Positions 11,279 through 22,191 of a DNA stretch of 64,000 bases are shown here, piece by piece. The stretch comes from Curtobacterium sp. UNCCL20 (GTDB lineage Bacteria; Actinomycetota; Actinomycetes; Actinomycetales; Microbacteriaceae). The notes below the pieces were generated by a model, which saw nothing but the letters and a program-made list of their open reading frames with translations, was not told the origin of the DNA and did not search any database. The DNA lies in NCBI RefSeq assembly GCF_900101675.1, contig NZ_FNKG01000003.1, forward strand, positions 367,609-431,608, read 5' to 3'. A program made the translations under genes and the position numbers. Numbering within the stretch: position 1 is the stretch's first letter; the number at the start of each line of letters is the position of its first letter.

Positions 11279-12813
11279 GGACGCCTCCAGGTCCGGCCGT
11301 CGCGGGCGAGCAGGGCGTCGGCGGACGCCGGGCCCCACGTGCCGGGACGGTACTGCTCGGGCTGGCCCTGCGATGCCCAGAACTCCTCGATCGGATCGAG
11401 GATCTTCCAGGAGAGCTCCACCTCTTGGTGACGGGGGAACAGGGGCGGGTCGCCGAGGAGCACGTCGAGGATGAGTCGCTCGTACGCCTCGGGGGATGCC
11501 TCGGTGAACGCGTGGCCGTAGCCGAAGTCCATCGTGACGTCGCGCACCTGCGTGCCGACGCCGGGGACCTTCGAGCCGAAGCGGAGCGTGACGCCCTCGT
11601 CCGGCTGCACGCGGATGACGAGCGCGTTCTGGCCGAGCGGCGACTGCGTGTTGCCGTAGACGTCCTCGGGGACGCGCTTGAACACGATCGCGATCTCGGT
11701 GACCCGGCGTCCGAGTCGCTTGCCCGCGCGGAGGTAGAACGGGACGCCCTGCCAGCGACGCGTGGCGATGTCGAGCTTGATCGCCGCGTACGTCTCGGTG
11801 CCGGACTCCGGGTTCATGCCCGCTTCCTCGAGGAAGCCGAGCACCTTCTCGCCGCCCTGCCACCCGCCGGCGTACTGCCCGCGGGCCGTCGCCGTGGCGA
11901 GGTCCTCCGGCAGACGGACGGCGGAGAGCACCTTCTCCTTCTCGGCGCGGAGGTCCGCGGCCTTGAACGACACGGGCTCCTCCATGGCGGTGAGCGCCAG
12001 GAGCTGCAGCAGGTGGTTCTGGATGACGTCGCGCGCTGCGCCGATGCCGTCGTAGTACGCGGCACGTCCGGCGACGCCGATGTCCTCGGCCATCGTGATC
12101 TGCACGTGGTCGACGTAGTTCGAGTTCCAGATGGGTTCGTACATCTGGTTCGCGAACCGGAGCGTCAGCAGGTTCTGGACGGTCTCCTTGCCGAGGTAGT
12201 GGTCGATGCGGAACACGTCGTCCGGAGCGAAGACGCTCTCGACGATCGCGTTCAGCTCGCGCGCGGTGCGGAGGTCGGAGCCGAACGGCTTCTCGACGAC
12301 CACACGGCTCCAGGACCCGTCGCGCTTCTCGGTCAGGCCGGACAGCTTGAGCTGCTCGGTGACGACCGGGAACATCTTCGGCGGGATGGACAGGTAGAAC
12401 GCGTGGTTGCCGAGCGTGCCGCGTTCCGCGTCGAGGTCGTCGACGGTGCGCTTGAGTTCGCGGAACGCCTCCGGGTCGTCGAACGACCCCTGGACGAACC
12501 GGATGCCCTGTTCGAGCTGACGCCAGACGTCCTCGTCGAACGGGGTGCGGGAGTGCTCCTTGACGGCGTCGTGGACGAGCTGGGAGAAGTCTTGGTCCTC
12601 CCAGTCACGCCGAGCGAACCCGACGAGTGCGAAGCCGGGCGGCAGGAGCCCCCGGTTCGCCAGGTCGTAGACCGCGGGCATCAGCTTCTTGCGGGACAGG
12701 TCGCCCGTCACGCCGAAGATGATGAGGGTGCTGGGTCCCGCGATCCGGTTCAGTCGACGATCCGTCGGCAGCCGGAGCGGGTTGTGCTCCGGGGTGATTG
12801 CCACCGGTGACAT
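11275..12813 (-). CDS. zwf: Glucose-6-phosphate 1-dehydrogenase
   Basis: First enzyme of the oxidative pentose phosphate pathway, producing NADPH. The 512-residue protein has the coenzyme motif GVTGDLSRKKL (residues 34-44), VVEKPFG near 175 and the active-site RIDHYLGKE near 200. The stop overlaps the opcA start, as expected for partners needing fixed stoichiometry. It follows pgi by 23 bp. Confidence 0.98.
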   Translation of the reverse strand: MSPVAITPEHNPLRLPTDRRLNRIAGPSTLIIFGVTGDLSRKKLMPAVYDLANRGLLPPGFALVGFARRDWEDQDFSQLVHDAVKEHSRTPFDEDVWRQLEQGIRFVQGSFDDPEAFRELKRTVDDLDAERGTLGNHAFYLSIPPKMFPVVTEQLKLSGLTEKRDGSWSRVVVEKPFGSDLRTARELNAIVESVFAPDDVFRIDHYLGKETVQNLLTLRFANQMYEPIWNSNYVDHVQITMAEDIGVAGRAAYYDGIGAARDVIQNHLLQLLALTAMEEPVSFKAADLRAEKEKVLSAVRLPEDLATATARGQYAGGWQGGEKVLGFLEEAGMNPESGTETYAAIKLDIATRRWQGVPFYLRAGKRLGRRVTEIAIVFKRVPEDVYGNTQSPLGQNALVIRVQPDEGVTLRFGSKVPGVGTQVRDVTMDFGYGHAFTEASPEAYERLILDVLLGDPPLFPRHQEVELSWKILDPIEEFWASQGQPEQYRPGTWGPASADALLARDGRTWRRP

Positions 12814-12836
12814 GAGTCGGTGAACTCCTTCGAGAG

Positions 12837-14435
12837 TCAGAGGGTGACGGCGGATGCCAGTGCTGCGGTGGCAGCGGCGACGTCCGTCGTCGTGAGGGTC
12901 AGGACCGGGCGGCCGTTCGCCGCGAGGACACTCGCGTCGCCGGAGGCCTGGGCCTGGATGAGCTGACCGAACGTGAACGGACGGCCGGGGATCGACAGGT
13001 CCTCGGGTTCGTCGGCGACGATCTGCAGGAAGACGCCCGTCGCGGGGCCGCCCTTGTGGTACTGGCCGGTCGAGTGCAGGAAGCGCGGACCGTACCCGAA
13101 CGTGACCGGCCGCCCGGTGCGCGCCGCCAGGGCGTCACGCAGCGACTCGAGCTCTCGGTTGGCGGCGCGGTCGACGTACGCCTGGACGGCCAGGTAGCCG
13201 GTTGCGTCGATCTCGGACAGGAGGCCCGTGACGGCTTCTGCGAGGGTGGTCCCGACCGACAGTCCCGGCGTCGCGCGGACGGCGATGCCGCCCTCGGTGA
13301 ACGCGGGCTCGGTCGGCGCCGGACGGTCGTCGAGCAGCGCGCGCGCCGCGACCTTGGCGGCCTCGACGTCGGGCTGGTCGAACGGGTCGATGCCGAGCAG
13401 GCGCCCGGCGACGGCGACGGCGTACTCCCACACGAGGAACTGCCCACCGAGCGTGCCCGTGATCTCGACCTCGCCCTCGGCGACGTGGCGTTCGTCGTCA
13501 CGGGAGCCGACGAGCCGGATGACCTGCACGTCGGGGAGACCGGCGGTGACCTCGGGGGAGTCGACACCGAGCACGACCGGCAGCAGGCCGCGGCCGTCCT
13601 TGCCGGTGGACTCGGCGATCAGCTGCTCCACCCAGTCGCCGAACCCGACGATGTGGGTGCCGTCCGGGACGATCGCGATCGTGGAACGCAGCGGATCGGT
13701 GCCACCGAGGACCGCGCCGAGCACGAGGCCCGGGTTCTCGTCGATGTCCACCGAGAGGAGCGCCGAGATGGCGTCGGCCTCGTCGAGCAGTTCCTCGATG
13801 TCCGCACCGGCCAGGCCGGACGGCACGAGGCCGAACGCGGTGAGCGCGGAGTAGCGGCCGCCGACGGTGGGGTCGGCGGTGAAGACGCGGTAGCCGGCGG
13901 CCGTCGCCTCGGCCTCGAGCGGGGAGCCCGGGTCGGTGACGACGACGATGCGTCCGGCGGGGTCGATCCCGGCGTCGCGGAAGGCCTGCTCGTACACACG
14001 GCGCTGCGAGTCGGTCTCGAGGGTCGAACCCGACTTCGAGGACACGACGAGCACGGTGCGGTCCAACTGGTGCTCGACCGCGGCGCGGACCTGCGCGGGG
14101 TCGGTCGAGTCGAGGACGGTCAGCGGGACACCGGACGTCCGGGTGATCACCTCGGGCGCGAGCGACGAGCCGCCCATGCCGGCGAGGACGACGTGGTCGA
14201 TCCCCTCCGCACGGAGCGACTCCCGCAGCGCCGTGACCTCGGCGACGAGCGGGCGGGAGACCGAGACGGCCTCCACCCAACCGAGCCGGTTCGACGCCTC
14301 GGTCTCGGCGGCGGGACCCCAGAGCTCGGGGTCCTGGGCGGTGATGCCCGAGGCCACCAGGTCGGTGACGAGGCGCGGGACCACCGTGTCGATGGCCCGC
14401 GCCGCGTCACCGCTGGCGGCGATGGAGACCGTCAC
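12837..14435 (-). CDS. pgi: Glucose-6-phosphate isomerase
   Basis: Interconverts glucose-6-phosphate and fructose-6-phosphate. The 532-residue protein is the actinobacterial form found next to tal: GMGGSSLAPEV near residue 75, VVSSKSGSTLET near 110 and a GRYSALTAFGL substrate-binding region near 170. The GTG start was chosen because it overlaps the tal TAG stop by one base; longer frames have no family similarity. Its place inside the block links glycolysis to the pentose phosphate pathway. Confidence 0.93.
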   Translation of the reverse strand: MTVSIAASGDAARAIDTVVPRLVTDLVASGITAQDPELWGPAAETEASNRLGWVEAVSVSRPLVAEVTALRESLRAEGIDHVVLAGMGGSSLAPEVITRTSGVPLTVLDSTDPAQVRAAVEHQLDRTVLVVSSKSGSTLETDSQRRVYEQAFRDAGIDPAGRIVVVTDPGSPLEAEATAAGYRVFTADPTVGGRYSALTAFGLVPSGLAGADIEELLDEADAISALLSVDIDENPGLVLGAVLGGTDPLRSTIAIVPDGTHIVGFGDWVEQLIAESTGKDGRGLLPVVLGVDSPEVTAGLPDVQVIRLVGSRDDERHVAEGEVEITGTLGGQFLVWEYAVAVAGRLLGIDPFDQPDVEAAKVAARALLDDRPAPTEPAFTEGGIAVRATPGLSVGTTLAEAVTGLLSEIDATGYLAVQAYVDRAANRELESLRDALAARTGRPVTFGYGPRFLHSTGQYHKGGPATGVFLQIVADEPEDLSIPGRPFTFGQLIQAQASGDASVLAANGRPVLTLTTTDVAAATAALASAVTL

Positions 14436-15547
14436 TACTTGGCGCCGTCGAGTGCCGCCTTGACGGTGTCGACGAGCTCGCCCCACGAGACGTTGAACTT
14501 GTCGACGCCCTCCTTCTCGAGCAGCGCCACGACGTCGTCGTAGTCGATGCCGACGGCGGCGAGCTGGTCGAGCACGCCCTGCGCGTCGTCGAAGGTGCCG
14601 GCGATCGCGTCGCCGTGGATCTCACCGTGGTCGAACGTGGCGTCGAGCGTCTTGCCCGGCATCGTGTTGACGGTGTTCGGGGCGGCGAGCTCGGTCACGT
14701 AGAGCGTGTCGGGGAGCGACGGGTCCTTGACACCGGTCGAGGCCCAGAGCGGACGCTGCGTGTTCGCACCGGCCTCGAGCAGGCCGAGGGCACGCTCGGT
14801 CGAGAACGCCTCGGTCCAGACCTGGTAGGCGAGCTGCGCGTTGGCGATGCCGGCCTTCGACTTGAGGGCCTTCGCCTCGTCCGTGCCGACGGCGTCGAGA
14901 CGCTTGTCGATCTCGGAGTCGACGCGCGACACGAAGAAGGACGCGACCGAGTGGATCTTCGAGAGGTCGTGGCCGGCGGCCTTGGCCTTCTCGAGCCCAC
15001 CGAGGTAGGCGTCGATGACGGCACGGTAGCGCTCGAGCGAGAAGATCAGCGTGACGTTGACGGAGATGCCGGCGCCGATGACCTCGGTGATCGCCTCGAG
15101 GCCCTCGATCGTCGCGGGGATCTTGATGAGGACGTTCTCGCGGCCGACCTTCTCGAACAGGAACTTGGCCTGCTCGATGGTCTTCGCGGTCTCGTGGGCG
15201 AGGCCCGGCTCGACCTCGATCGAGACGCGGCCGTCGAAGCCCTTGGTCTCGTCGTAGATCGGCTTGAAGACGTCGGAGGCGTTCGCGACGTCCTGCGTGG
15301 TGATCTCGAAGATCGCGTCGGTGACCTCGGTGCCGGCGGCTGCCAGCTCCTTGACCTGCGCGTCGTAGCGCTCGCCCTTGGCGAGGGCCGAGGCGAAGAT
15401 CGTCGGGTTCGTGGTGACGCCCACGACGTTCTTCTGCTCGATGAGCTCGGTGAGCTTGCCGGTCTCGAGCAGCTCGCGCGAGAGGTCGTCGAGCCAGATG
15501 CTCACGCCGACCGCGGAGAGGGCGGCGGTGGGGGTGTTGTCAGCCAT
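14435..15547 (-). CDS. tal: Transaldolase
   Basis: Transfers a dihydroxyacetone unit between sugar phosphates in the non-oxidative pentose phosphate pathway. The 370-residue product has the Schiff-base lysine in VLIKIPAT near residue 140, [15 protein letters not shown] at the N-terminus and [11 protein letters not shown] near 165. The ATG is preceded by an A/G-rich stretch (AAGAAGAG) that can serve as ribosome binding site. A palindrome lies in the 155-bp gap to tkt, so tal may also have its own promoter. Confidence 0.97.
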   Translation of the reverse strand: MADNTPTAALSAVGVSIWLDDLSRELLETGKLTELIEQKNVVGVTTNPTIFASALAKGERYDAQVKELAAAGTEVTDAIFEITTQDVANASDVFKPIYDETKGFDGRVSIEVEPGLAHETAKTIEQAKFLFEKVGRENVLIKIPATIEGLEAITEVIGAGISVNVTLIFSLERYRAVIDAYLGGLEKAKAAGHDLSKIHSVASFFVSRVDSEIDKRLDAVGTDEAKALKSKAGIANAQLAYQVWTEAFSTERALGLLEAGANTQRPLWASTGVKDPSLPDTLYVTELAAPNTVNTMPGKTLDATFDHGEIHGDAIAGTFDDAQGVLDQLAAVGIDYDDVVALLEKEGVDKFNVSWGELVDTVKAALDGAK

Positions 15548-15621
15548 GTGTTTCTCTTCTTCTTTCATCGACTGGCCACAGTCGTGGATGTGACTGCGGG
15601 CCGTGGAGTCGTGGTCTGGTG

Positions 15622-15661
15622 TCCGGGAGGCGCGGGGCGGAGCCGAGCCGCGCCTCCCGGA
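15622..15661. repeat. GGAGGCGCG palindrome between tkt and tal
   Basis: Fourteen-base perfect arms (TCCGGGAGGCGCGG and complement) with a 12-base loop that lacks the standard core. It lies 42 bp past the tkt stop and may end part of its transcription. Confidence 0.75.
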
Positions 15662-15702
15662 AGAAGGGCCGGATCCGGAGAACCGGACCCGGCCCGGACG
15701 GG

Positions 15703-17796
15703 TCAGGAAGCCGCGATCGATTCCTTCGCGGCGGCCACGACGTGCTCCGTCGTGAAGCCGAACTCCTTGAACAGCGTCTGGTAGTCGGCCGAGGCACCGA
15801 AGTGCTCGATCGAGACGCTGCGGCCCTTGTCGCCGACGATGTCGCGCCAGCTCATGGCGATGCCGGCCTCGACCGACACGCGGGCGGTGACGTCCTTCGG
15901 GAGGACCTGGTCCTGGTAGTTCTCCGACTGCTCGCGGAACCACTCGAGGGACGGGGCGCTCACGACGCGGGCGTTGATGCCCTCGGCCTTGAGCTGCTCG
16001 CGGGCGTCGACCGCGATCTGGACCTCGGAACCCGTCGCGATGAGGATCACGTCCGGGGTGCCGTTCGGCGCCTCGGCCAGGATGTACGCGCCCTTGGCGA
16101 CGTTCTTCGCGGAAGCGAAGACCTCACCGGAGGCGTCGCCCTCGCCGCGCTCGAACACGGGGAGGTTCTGGCGGCTCAGCGCGATGCCGGCCGGACGGTC
16201 CTTGTGCTTGAGCATCTCGAGCCAGGCGTAGGCGACCTCGGTCGCGTCGGCCGGACGGACGACGTCGAGACCCGGGATCGCACGGAGCGCGCTGAGCTGC
16301 TCGATCGGCTGGTGCGTCGGGCCGTCCTCGCCGAGGGCGATGGAGTCGTGGGTCCAGACGTAGATCGCCGGCGCCTTCATGAGGGCGGCGAGACGGACCG
16401 CCGGACGCATGTAGTCGCTGAAGATGAGGAACGTGCCGCCGAACGGGCGGGTGTTCCCGTGCAGGACGATGCCGTTGAGGATCGAGCCCATCGCGTGCTC
16501 GCGGATGCCGAAGTGCAGCACGCGGCCGTACGGGTCGGTGCTCCAGGTCTTGGTCGACGCCTCGGCCGGACCGAAGGACTTGGCGCCCTCGATCGTGGTC
16601 AGGTTCGACTCGGCGAGGTCCGCCGAACCGCCCCAGAACTCGGGCATGAGCGGCGCGATCGCGTTGATGACCTTGCCGGAGGCGGCACGGGTCGACACGG
16701 CCTTGTCGGTCGGGAAGACCGGCAGCGCCGCTTCGAGGCCCTCGGGGAGCTCGCCGGCGTTGATGCGGTCGAGGATCGCCTTCTGCTCCGGGTGGGCGGT
16801 GGCCCACGCGTCGAAGGTCTGCTGCCACTCGGCGTGCTCGGCCTGGCCCTTGGCGACGGCGCCGCGGGTGTACTCGAGGACCTCGGGGTCGACGTGGAAG
16901 GTCTGCTCGGGGTCGAAGCCGAGGACCTCCTTGAGGCCCTTCAGCTCGTCGGCGCCGAGTGCCGAACCGTGGATCTTGCCGGAGTTCTGCTTGGTCGGCG
17001 ACGGCCAGCCGATGATCGTCTTGAGGACGATGAGCGACGGCTTGTCCGTGACGGCCTTGGCGGCCTCGACGGCGCGGTAGAGCTCCTCGACGTCCTCGGA
17101 GTACTCGCCGGTCTTCTTCCAGTCGACGTGCTGGACGTGCCAGCCGAGCGCCTCGTAGCGAGCCGCGACGTCCTCGGAGAAGGCGATGTCGGTGTCGTCC
17201 TCGATCGAGATCTGGTTCGAGTCGTAGAAGACGACCAGGCGACCGAGCTGCTGGCGACCGGCGAGGCTGGCGGCCTCGTTCGTGACGCCCTCCTGCATGT
17301 CACCGTCGCCGGCGATCACGTAGGTGAAGTGGTCGAAGGGGGACTCGCCGTCGGCGGTCTCCGGGTCGAAGAGGCCGCGCTCGAAGCGCTGCGCGTAGCC
17401 GAAGCCGACACCCGAGGCGAGGCCCTGGCCGAGCGGGCCGGTCGTGATCTCGACGCCGTCGGTGTGGCCGTACTCCGGGTGTCCCGGGGTCTTCGAGCCC
17501 CACTTGCGGAGGTGCTGGAGGTCCTCGAGCTCGAGGCCGTAGCCGTGCAGGTAGAACTGCACGTACTGCAGGATCGAGGCGTGACCGGCGGAGAGGATGA
17601 AGCGGTCGCGGCCGATCCAGGTGGAGTCGCTCGGGTCGCGACGCATCACCTTCTGGAAGAGCAGGTGTGCGAGCGGTGCGAGGCTCATCGCGGTGCCGGG
17701 GTGACCGTTGCCGGCGGCCTCGACCGAGTCGGCGGCGAGTACGCGGGCCGTGTCGACGGCCTTCCGGTCGATGGCGTCCCAGGTGAATTCAGCCAC
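15703..17796 (-). CDS. tkt: Transketolase
   Basis: Thiamine-diphosphate enzyme moving two-carbon units between sugar phosphates. The 697-residue protein has the cofactor motif GDGDMQEG near residue 155, [14 protein letters not shown] near 33, the pyrimidine domain with [12 protein letters not shown] near 475 and a C-terminal transketolase domain. It starts with GTG and is the first gene of the minus-strand block, divergent from ctaB, an arrangement seen across actinobacteria. Confidence 0.98.
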   Translation of the reverse strand: MAEFTWDAIDRKAVDTARVLAADSVEAAGNGHPGTAMSLAPLAHLLFQKVMRRDPSDSTWIGRDRFILSAGHASILQYVQFYLHGYGLELEDLQHLRKWGSKTPGHPEYGHTDGVEITTGPLGQGLASGVGFGYAQRFERGLFDPETADGESPFDHFTYVIAGDGDMQEGVTNEAASLAGRQQLGRLVVFYDSNQISIEDDTDIAFSEDVAARYEALGWHVQHVDWKKTGEYSEDVEELYRAVEAAKAVTDKPSLIVLKTIIGWPSPTKQNSGKIHGSALGADELKGLKEVLGFDPEQTFHVDPEVLEYTRGAVAKGQAEHAEWQQTFDAWATAHPEQKAILDRINAGELPEGLEAALPVFPTDKAVSTRAASGKVINAIAPLMPEFWGGSADLAESNLTTIEGAKSFGPAEASTKTWSTDPYGRVLHFGIREHAMGSILNGIVLHGNTRPFGGTFLIFSDYMRPAVRLAALMKAPAIYVWTHDSIALGEDGPTHQPIEQLSALRAIPGLDVVRPADATEVAYAWLEMLKHKDRPAGIALSRQNLPVFERGEGDASGEVFASAKNVAKGAYILAEAPNGTPDVILIATGSEVQIAVDAREQLKAEGINARVVSAPSLEWFREQSENYQDQVLPKDVTARVSVEAGIAMSWRDIVGDKGRSVSIEHFGASADYQTLFKEFGFTTEHVVAAAKESIAAS

Positions 17797-18207
17797 TTGG
17801 ATGTTGACCCTTCATTGATGCGACATGTGCGAGGGCTCGTGCCATCGCACGGACATGATCGCCATCCCGGGGCCGGAGTCGTGCTGCCGTCTCGCGGCGG
17901 CCGACCGGCTCATCGCGGCCGACGTCATCGGGGCACGCACTGCGGGAGGGCGACTCCAGCATAGTGACCATGCACTCAGAAGGGGTTCAGGTGACGCGAG
18001 TTGTTCACTCGGCGTCCCGGGGTCGTGTCCGCCGGTCGGGCGTGTCGGGGGTCGACTTCGGTCCGGATGGCGGGGCGGGGCATCGTCGCGGCGCCTCGAT
18101 CACGTAAACTGTCGGTGATCCGTGAGCATTCCGGGTCCGCGCACGCCCCGACGACGACGGAGCCGTCCACCGAGCGTGTGAGCTGACGCGAACAGACTGA
18201 GGTTCCC
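17797..18207. promoter_or_regulatory. Divergent tkt / ctaB control region
   Basis: No coding sequence is supported in these 411 bp. A -10-like TAAACT (18105-18110) faces ctaB, giving a leader of about 90 nt. On the minus strand TATGCT (complement of 17958-17963) could serve tkt with a long leader. No operator palindrome was recognised. Confidence 0.45.
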
Positions 18208-19149
18208 TTGCCGACTGCCACCGTGACCCGGCCCGACACCGATCGACCCCGATCGCCGCTGTCCCGCAAGGTCCGAGCGTACGTCTCGCTGACGAAGCCG
18301 CGGGTCATGGAGCTGCTCCTCGTCACCACGGCTCCGACGATGTTCCTCGCCGAGCGCGGGGTGCCCGACCTCTGGCTGGTCTTCTGGACGATGCTCGGCG
18401 GCGCGATGTCCGCCGGGTCCGCGTCCGCGTTCAACTGCTACATCGACCGCGACATCGACCGGCTGATGAAGCGCACGAGCACGCGTCCGCTCGTCACCGG
18501 TGAGCTCTCCGACCGTGAGGCCCTGGTCTTCTCGTGGGTGCTCGGCATCCTGTCGACCGCGGTGCTCGGGTTCCTCGTGAACTGGCTCGCCGCCACGCTG
18601 AGCGTCATCGCGATCCTCATCTACGTGTTCGTCTACACGCTCTGGCTCAAGCGCCGCACCCCGCAGAACATCGTCTGGGGCGGCTCCGCCGGCTGCATGC
18701 CCGTGCTCATCGGGTGGGCGGGCGTCACCGGCTCGCTGACCTGGGCCCCGGTCATCCTCTTCATGGTGATCTTCCTCTGGACGCCGCCGCACTACTGGCC
18801 GCTCTCGATGAAGTACCGCGACGACTACGACGCCGCCGACGTGCCGATGCTCGCCGTGGTCCGCGGCCGCACGGTCGTCGGCCTGCAGGTCGTGCTGTAC
18901 GCCTGGGCGACGCTCGTCTGCTCGCTCCTGCTCATCCCGGTCGCCCACATGGGGCCGCTCTACACGGTCGTCGCCCTCGCCGGCGGCATCTGGTTCGTCG
19001 TCGAGTCGCACCGCCTGTACTCGCGGGCTATCCAGCACGTCGAGCACGTGCAGCCGATGCGGGTGTTCCACAGCTCGATCACGTACCTGACCCTGCTGTT
19101 CATCGCCGTGGGGATCGACCCGCTGCTGCCGCAGGTGTTCACCTTCTAG
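18208..19149 (+). CDS. ctaB: Protoheme IX farnesyltransferase (haem O synthase)
   Basis: UbiA-family membrane prenyltransferase that farnesylates haem B to haem O for cytochrome oxidase. The 313-residue protein has several membrane helices, the prenyl-diphosphate motif [12 protein letters not shown] (residues 76-87) and the second Asp-rich motif [12 protein letters not shown] near 205. A TTG start is proposed; a GTG five codons later is also possible. ctaA, which makes haem A from its product, lies convergently 360 bp downstream. Confidence 0.95.
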   Translation: MPTATVTRPDTDRPRSPLSRKVRAYVSLTKPRVMELLLVTTAPTMFLAERGVPDLWLVFWTMLGGAMSAGSASAFNCYIDRDIDRLMKRTSTRPLVTGELSDREALVFSWVLGILSTAVLGFLVNWLAATLSVIAILIYVFVYTLWLKRRTPQNIVWGGSAGCMPVLIGWAGVTGSLTWAPVILFMVIFLWTPPHYWPLSMKYRDDYDAADVPMLAVVRGRTVVGLQVVLYAWATLVCSLLLIPVAHMGPLYTVVALAGGIWFVVESHRLYSRAIQHVEHVQPMRVFHSSITYLTLLFIAVGIDPLLPQVFTF

Positions 19150-19232
19150 CCGACGCAGCGCTCCGTGCGGCTGGGTCGGCGTGCGCCGACAGCCGCGCCC
19201 GGCGCGGGTGGGTCGGCGCGCGACCCGTCGCA

Positions 19233-19274
19233 GGCCTGGAGGCGCGTGGCGGCGCCGCACCGCGCCTCCAGGCC
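19233..19274. repeat. GGAGGCGCG palindrome after ctaB
   Basis: A 42-bp inverted repeat with 14-bp perfect outer arms (GGCCTGGAGGCGCG), two mismatched pairs and an inner GCGGCGCCGC palindrome. It lies 84 bp past the ctaB stop and probably acts as terminator. Confidence 0.75.
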
Positions 19275-19319
19275 GTCTCGTGGGTGCGCCGGGGGCGGGT
19301 GCCCCGCCCGGACCGACCC

Positions 19320-19440
19320 GTTGCGACATCGCGGCTGTCGTACGACGACGAGAGTGTCGCCCGTTGCGGGCGCGCGCTGTTGCGTGCGCCCGCGCGCGAC
19401 ATCGTCGCTGTCGTACGACGTCGGCAGTTTCGCTCCTTGC
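19320..19440. repeat. 73-bp tandem repeat locus, first of two
   Basis: Two related units, each with a GCGACATCG start and a GTCGTACGAC palindrome (19337-19346 and 19410-19419), 73 bp apart. The same unit, with the same spacing, recurs at 63.7-63.9 kb. The short frames here show no protein family. Confidence 0.7.
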
Positions 19441-19453
19441 GCACGCAACGAAC

Positions 19454-19487
19454 GACACCCCACCAGTCGATCGACTCGTGGGGTGTC
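19454..19487. terminator. Hairpin between ctaB and ctaA
   Basis: Ten-base arms GACACCCCAC and GTGGGGTGTC enclose an inner palindrome AGTCGATCGACT, interrupted by one mismatch. It is 22 bp past the ctaA stop and can work in both directions. Confidence 0.75.
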
Positions 19488-19509
19488 GGAGACGCGGTGC
19501 GAGCGCGGG

Positions 19510-20490
19510 TCAGGCGTCGGCGCGCAGGGGCTCCCGGACCGCCTGGCGACCGGCGGTGCCGCGCGTGGACAGGGTCAGCACGGTCACGGCACCGACGAGG
19601 AGCCCCGCCAGGACCATGTGCGTGCCGACCAGCCCGACCGGCAGGCCCGTGCGCGCCTGGGTGAGTCCGACGGCGATCTGCACGAACTCGACGATCAGCA
19701 GCACGAGCGCCCACTTGCTCGACAGGCGGAGCCGGACGGCGCCGACGACGAGCACGAGCGTCAGTGCGAACAGGACGTAGGCCGGCACCGCGTGGACGTG
19801 CTGCAGGATCGCCGGGTCGAGGCCCGTGCGGTGCAGGCGACCGCCGTCGACGGCTTCGTCCGCTCCGGCGTGCGGTCCACTGCCGGTCGTGAGGATGCCG
19901 ACGAGGACGGTGACGACGACGGCGGCGATCGTGCCGCGGACGACGCCGGAGTACCAGGCGGGGACGAGGCGCACCGCGGTGCGCGGGCCGTTCATCGCCC
20001 GGTACACGAGGGTGGCGGTGACCGCCGTGAGCCCGGTCGACACGACGAAGTGCAGGCCGACGACGTACGGGTTCAGGTTCGTCAGGACGCTCAGGCCGCC
20101 GATGACCGCCTGCACCGGGATGGCTGCGCCCTGGGCGAACGCCAGCCAGAACAGTTCGGGGCGCGTTCGACGCATCCGGACCACGAGCAGGAACATCGCG
20201 ATGGCCACGACGACGAGCACGAAGGTGAGCAGGCGGTTGCCGAACTCGATGATGCCGTGCACGCCCATCTCCGGCGTCGACACGAGCGAATCCGCCGTGC
20301 ACTTGGGCCACGTCGGGCATCCGAGGCCCGACGCGGTGAGGCGCACGAGGCCGCCGGTGCCGATCAGCACGACCTCGACGATGAACGACGCCCAGGCGAG
20401 GACGACCACACGCTGGTCGACGACGCGGGGGAGCGACCACCACGGTGCGGTCCGGACATCCTGGTCGACGGGGGATCCGACGCGAGTCAC
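19510..20490 (-). CDS. ctaA: Haem A synthase (COX15/CtaA family)
   Basis: Membrane enzyme oxidising haem O to haem A for the aa3 cytochrome oxidase. The 326-residue product has about eight membrane helices, the conserved GGLVRLTASGLGCPTWPKC near residue 46 with a vicinal cysteine pair, EFGNRLLT near 80, VQAVIGGLSVLT near 130 and late His-containing helices. It starts with GTG after an AGGAAGG site 13 bases upstream, is convergent with ctaB and divergent from the suf operon. Confidence 0.95.
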   Translation of the reverse strand: MTRVGSPVDQDVRTAPWWSLPRVVDQRVVVLAWASFIVEVVLIGTGGLVRLTASGLGCPTWPKCTADSLVSTPEMGVHGIIEFGNRLLTFVLVVVAIAMFLLVVRMRRTRPELFWLAFAQGAAIPVQAVIGGLSVLTNLNPYVVGLHFVVSTGLTAVTATLVYRAMNGPRTAVRLVPAWYSGVVRGTIAAVVVTVLVGILTTGSGPHAGADEAVDGGRLHRTGLDPAILQHVHAVPAYVLFALTLVLVVGAVRLRLSSKWALVLLIVEFVQIAVGLTQARTGLPVGLVGTHMVLAGLLVGAVTVLTLSTRGTAGRQAVREPLRADA

Positions 20491-20527
20491 GAGGGTGGTG
20501 CCTTCCTGTTGTTCCGTCCGGTGAACC

Positions 20528-20535
20528 TGTAGGAT
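20528..20535 (+). promoter_or_regulatory. Probable suf operon promoter
   Basis: TGTAGGAT reads as a -10 (TAGGAT at 20530-20535) 39 bp past the ctaA start on the other strand. It would leave a leader of about 230 nt before sufB, unusually long for this window. No SufR gene precedes it; the leader shows no recognised riboswitch. Confidence 0.45.
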
Positions 20536-20772
20536 TCGAGGGTTCAGCAGCAGTCAAGTCTAGGCAGGCGCCGGCTCCGAATGAGCCGAGATCGCCGACG
20601 GATCCCAGGACTGCGTGGAACCATCGACGTTGCGAGGGAGCAACACCGTGGCCGCCCTGCACGTGAAGATCGTGTCGGCGGTGTGCGGTGGAATGGCGTC
20701 CAGACGCCACGGGTTGACGCCCACAGAACGGGTGCGACCCACACGCTGCCGCGAGAAGGAAACGAGGAGACC

Positions 20773-22191
20773 ATGTCCGACGTGCTCATCGACCGTCCCG
20801 AGCTCGAAGGGCTCGGGCAATACGAGTTCGGCTGGTCCGACTCCGACACCGCAGGTGCCTCCGCGCGCCGCGGCATCTCGGAAGAGGTCGTCACCGACAT
20901 CTCGAACCTCAAGAACGAGCCCGAGTGGATGCTCAAGAACCGGCTCAAGGGCCTCCAGCTGTTCGGCCGCAAGCCGATGCCGACCTGGGGTGCCGACCTG
21001 ACGGGCATCGACTTCGACAACATCAAGTACTTCGTGCGCTCCACCGAGAAGCAGGCGCAGTCGTGGGAGGACCTCCCCGAGGACATCCGCGCCACGTACG
21101 AGAAGCTCGGCATCCCCGAGGCCGAGCGCCAGCGCCTCGTCGCCGGTGTCGCCGCGCAGTACGAGTCCGAGGTCGTGTACCACCAGATCCGTGAGGACCT
21201 CGAGCAGCAGGGCGTCATCTTCATGGACACCGACACGGCGCTCCGCGAGCACCCCGAGATCTTCGAGGAGTACTTCGGCACCGTGATCCCGGCCGGCGAC
21301 AACAAGTTCGCCGCGCTGAACACGGCCGTCTGGTCCGGCGGCTCGTTCGTCTACGTCCCGAAGGGCGTCCACGTCGAGATCCCGCTGCAGGCGTACTTCC
21401 GCATCAACACCGAGAACATGGGCCAGTTCGAGCGGACCCTGATCATCGCCGACGAGGACTCCTACGTCCACTACATCGAGGGCTGCACCGCCCCGATCTA
21501 CAAGTCGGACTCGCTGCACTCGGCCGTCGTCGAGATCATCGTGAAGAAGAACGCCCGCGTTCGCTACACGACGATCCAGAACTGGTCGAACAACGTCTAC
21601 AACCTCGTCACCAAGCGCGCGATCGCGCACGAGGGCGCGACGATGGAGTGGATCGACGGCAACATCGGCTCCAAGGTGACGATGAAGTACCCGTCCATCT
21701 ACCTCGCCGGTGAGCACGCCAAGGGCGAGACGCTCTCCGTGGCGTTCGCCGGTCCCGGTCAGCACCAGGACGCCGGCGCGAAGATGATCCACATGGCGCC
21801 GTACACGACGTCCTCGATCGTCTCGAAGTCGATCGCCCGTGGCGGTGGCCGAGCGGGCTACCGCGGCGAGGTCCGCGTCGATCCGAACGCGCACCACGCG
21901 GCGAACACGGTCCGCTGCGATGCGCTCCTCGTCGACACGATCAGCCGGAGCGACACCTACCCGGCGATCGACATCCGCGTCGACGACGTCCAGCTCGGCC
22001 ACGAGGCCACGGTCTCCCGCGTGAGCGAGGAGCAGCTGTTCTACCTCATGTCCCGCGGCATGCCCGAGGACGAGGCGATGGCGATGATCGTCCGCGGCTT
22101 CATCGAGCCGATCGCCCGCGAGCTCCCGATGGAGTACGCACTCGAACTCAACAAGCTCATCGAGATGAGCATGGAAGGATCCGTCGGCTAG
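20773..22191 (+). CDS. sufB: Fe-S cluster assembly protein SufB
   Basis: Scaffold subunit of the SufBCD complex on which iron-sulfur clusters are built. The 472-residue protein has the family blocks [30 protein letters not shown] and [20 protein letters not shown]. The ATG start was chosen for the GAGGAG site seven bases upstream and the typical N-terminus; the longer open frame upstream is leader. sufD begins on the next base after the stop. Confidence 0.98.
   Translation: MSDVLIDRPELEGLGQYEFGWSDSDTAGASARRGISEEVVTDISNLKNEPEWMLKNRLKGLQLFGRKPMPTWGADLTGIDFDNIKYFVRSTEKQAQSWEDLPEDIRATYEKLGIPEAERQRLVAGVAAQYESEVVYHQIREDLEQQGVIFMDTDTALREHPEIFEEYFGTVIPAGDNKFAALNTAVWSGGSFVYVPKGVHVEIPLQAYFRINTENMGQFERTLIIADEDSYVHYIEGCTAPIYKSDSLHSAVVEIIVKKNARVRYTTIQNWSNNVYNLVTKRAIAHEGATMEWIDGNIGSKVTMKYPSIYLAGEHAKGETLSVAFAGPGQHQDAGAKMIHMAPYTTSSIVSKSIARGGGRAGYRGEVRVDPNAHHAANTVRCDALLVDTISRSDTYPAIDIRVDDVQLGHEATVSRVSEEQLFYLMSRGMPEDEAMAMIVRGFIEPIARELPMEYALELNKLIEMSMEGSVG

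Noticed and set aside
19150..19509. Small proteins in the ctaB-ctaA gap (SYDxDDV-like peptides)
   Set aside because: The peptides come from the 73-bp repeat read in frame; similar peptides at 63.7 kb arise the same way and have no start signals.
20581..20772. N-terminal extension or leader peptide before sufB
   Set aside because: The extra residues do not look like SufB, and a good ribosome binding site precedes the ATG at 20773. A short GTG-led frame at 20649 has no support.
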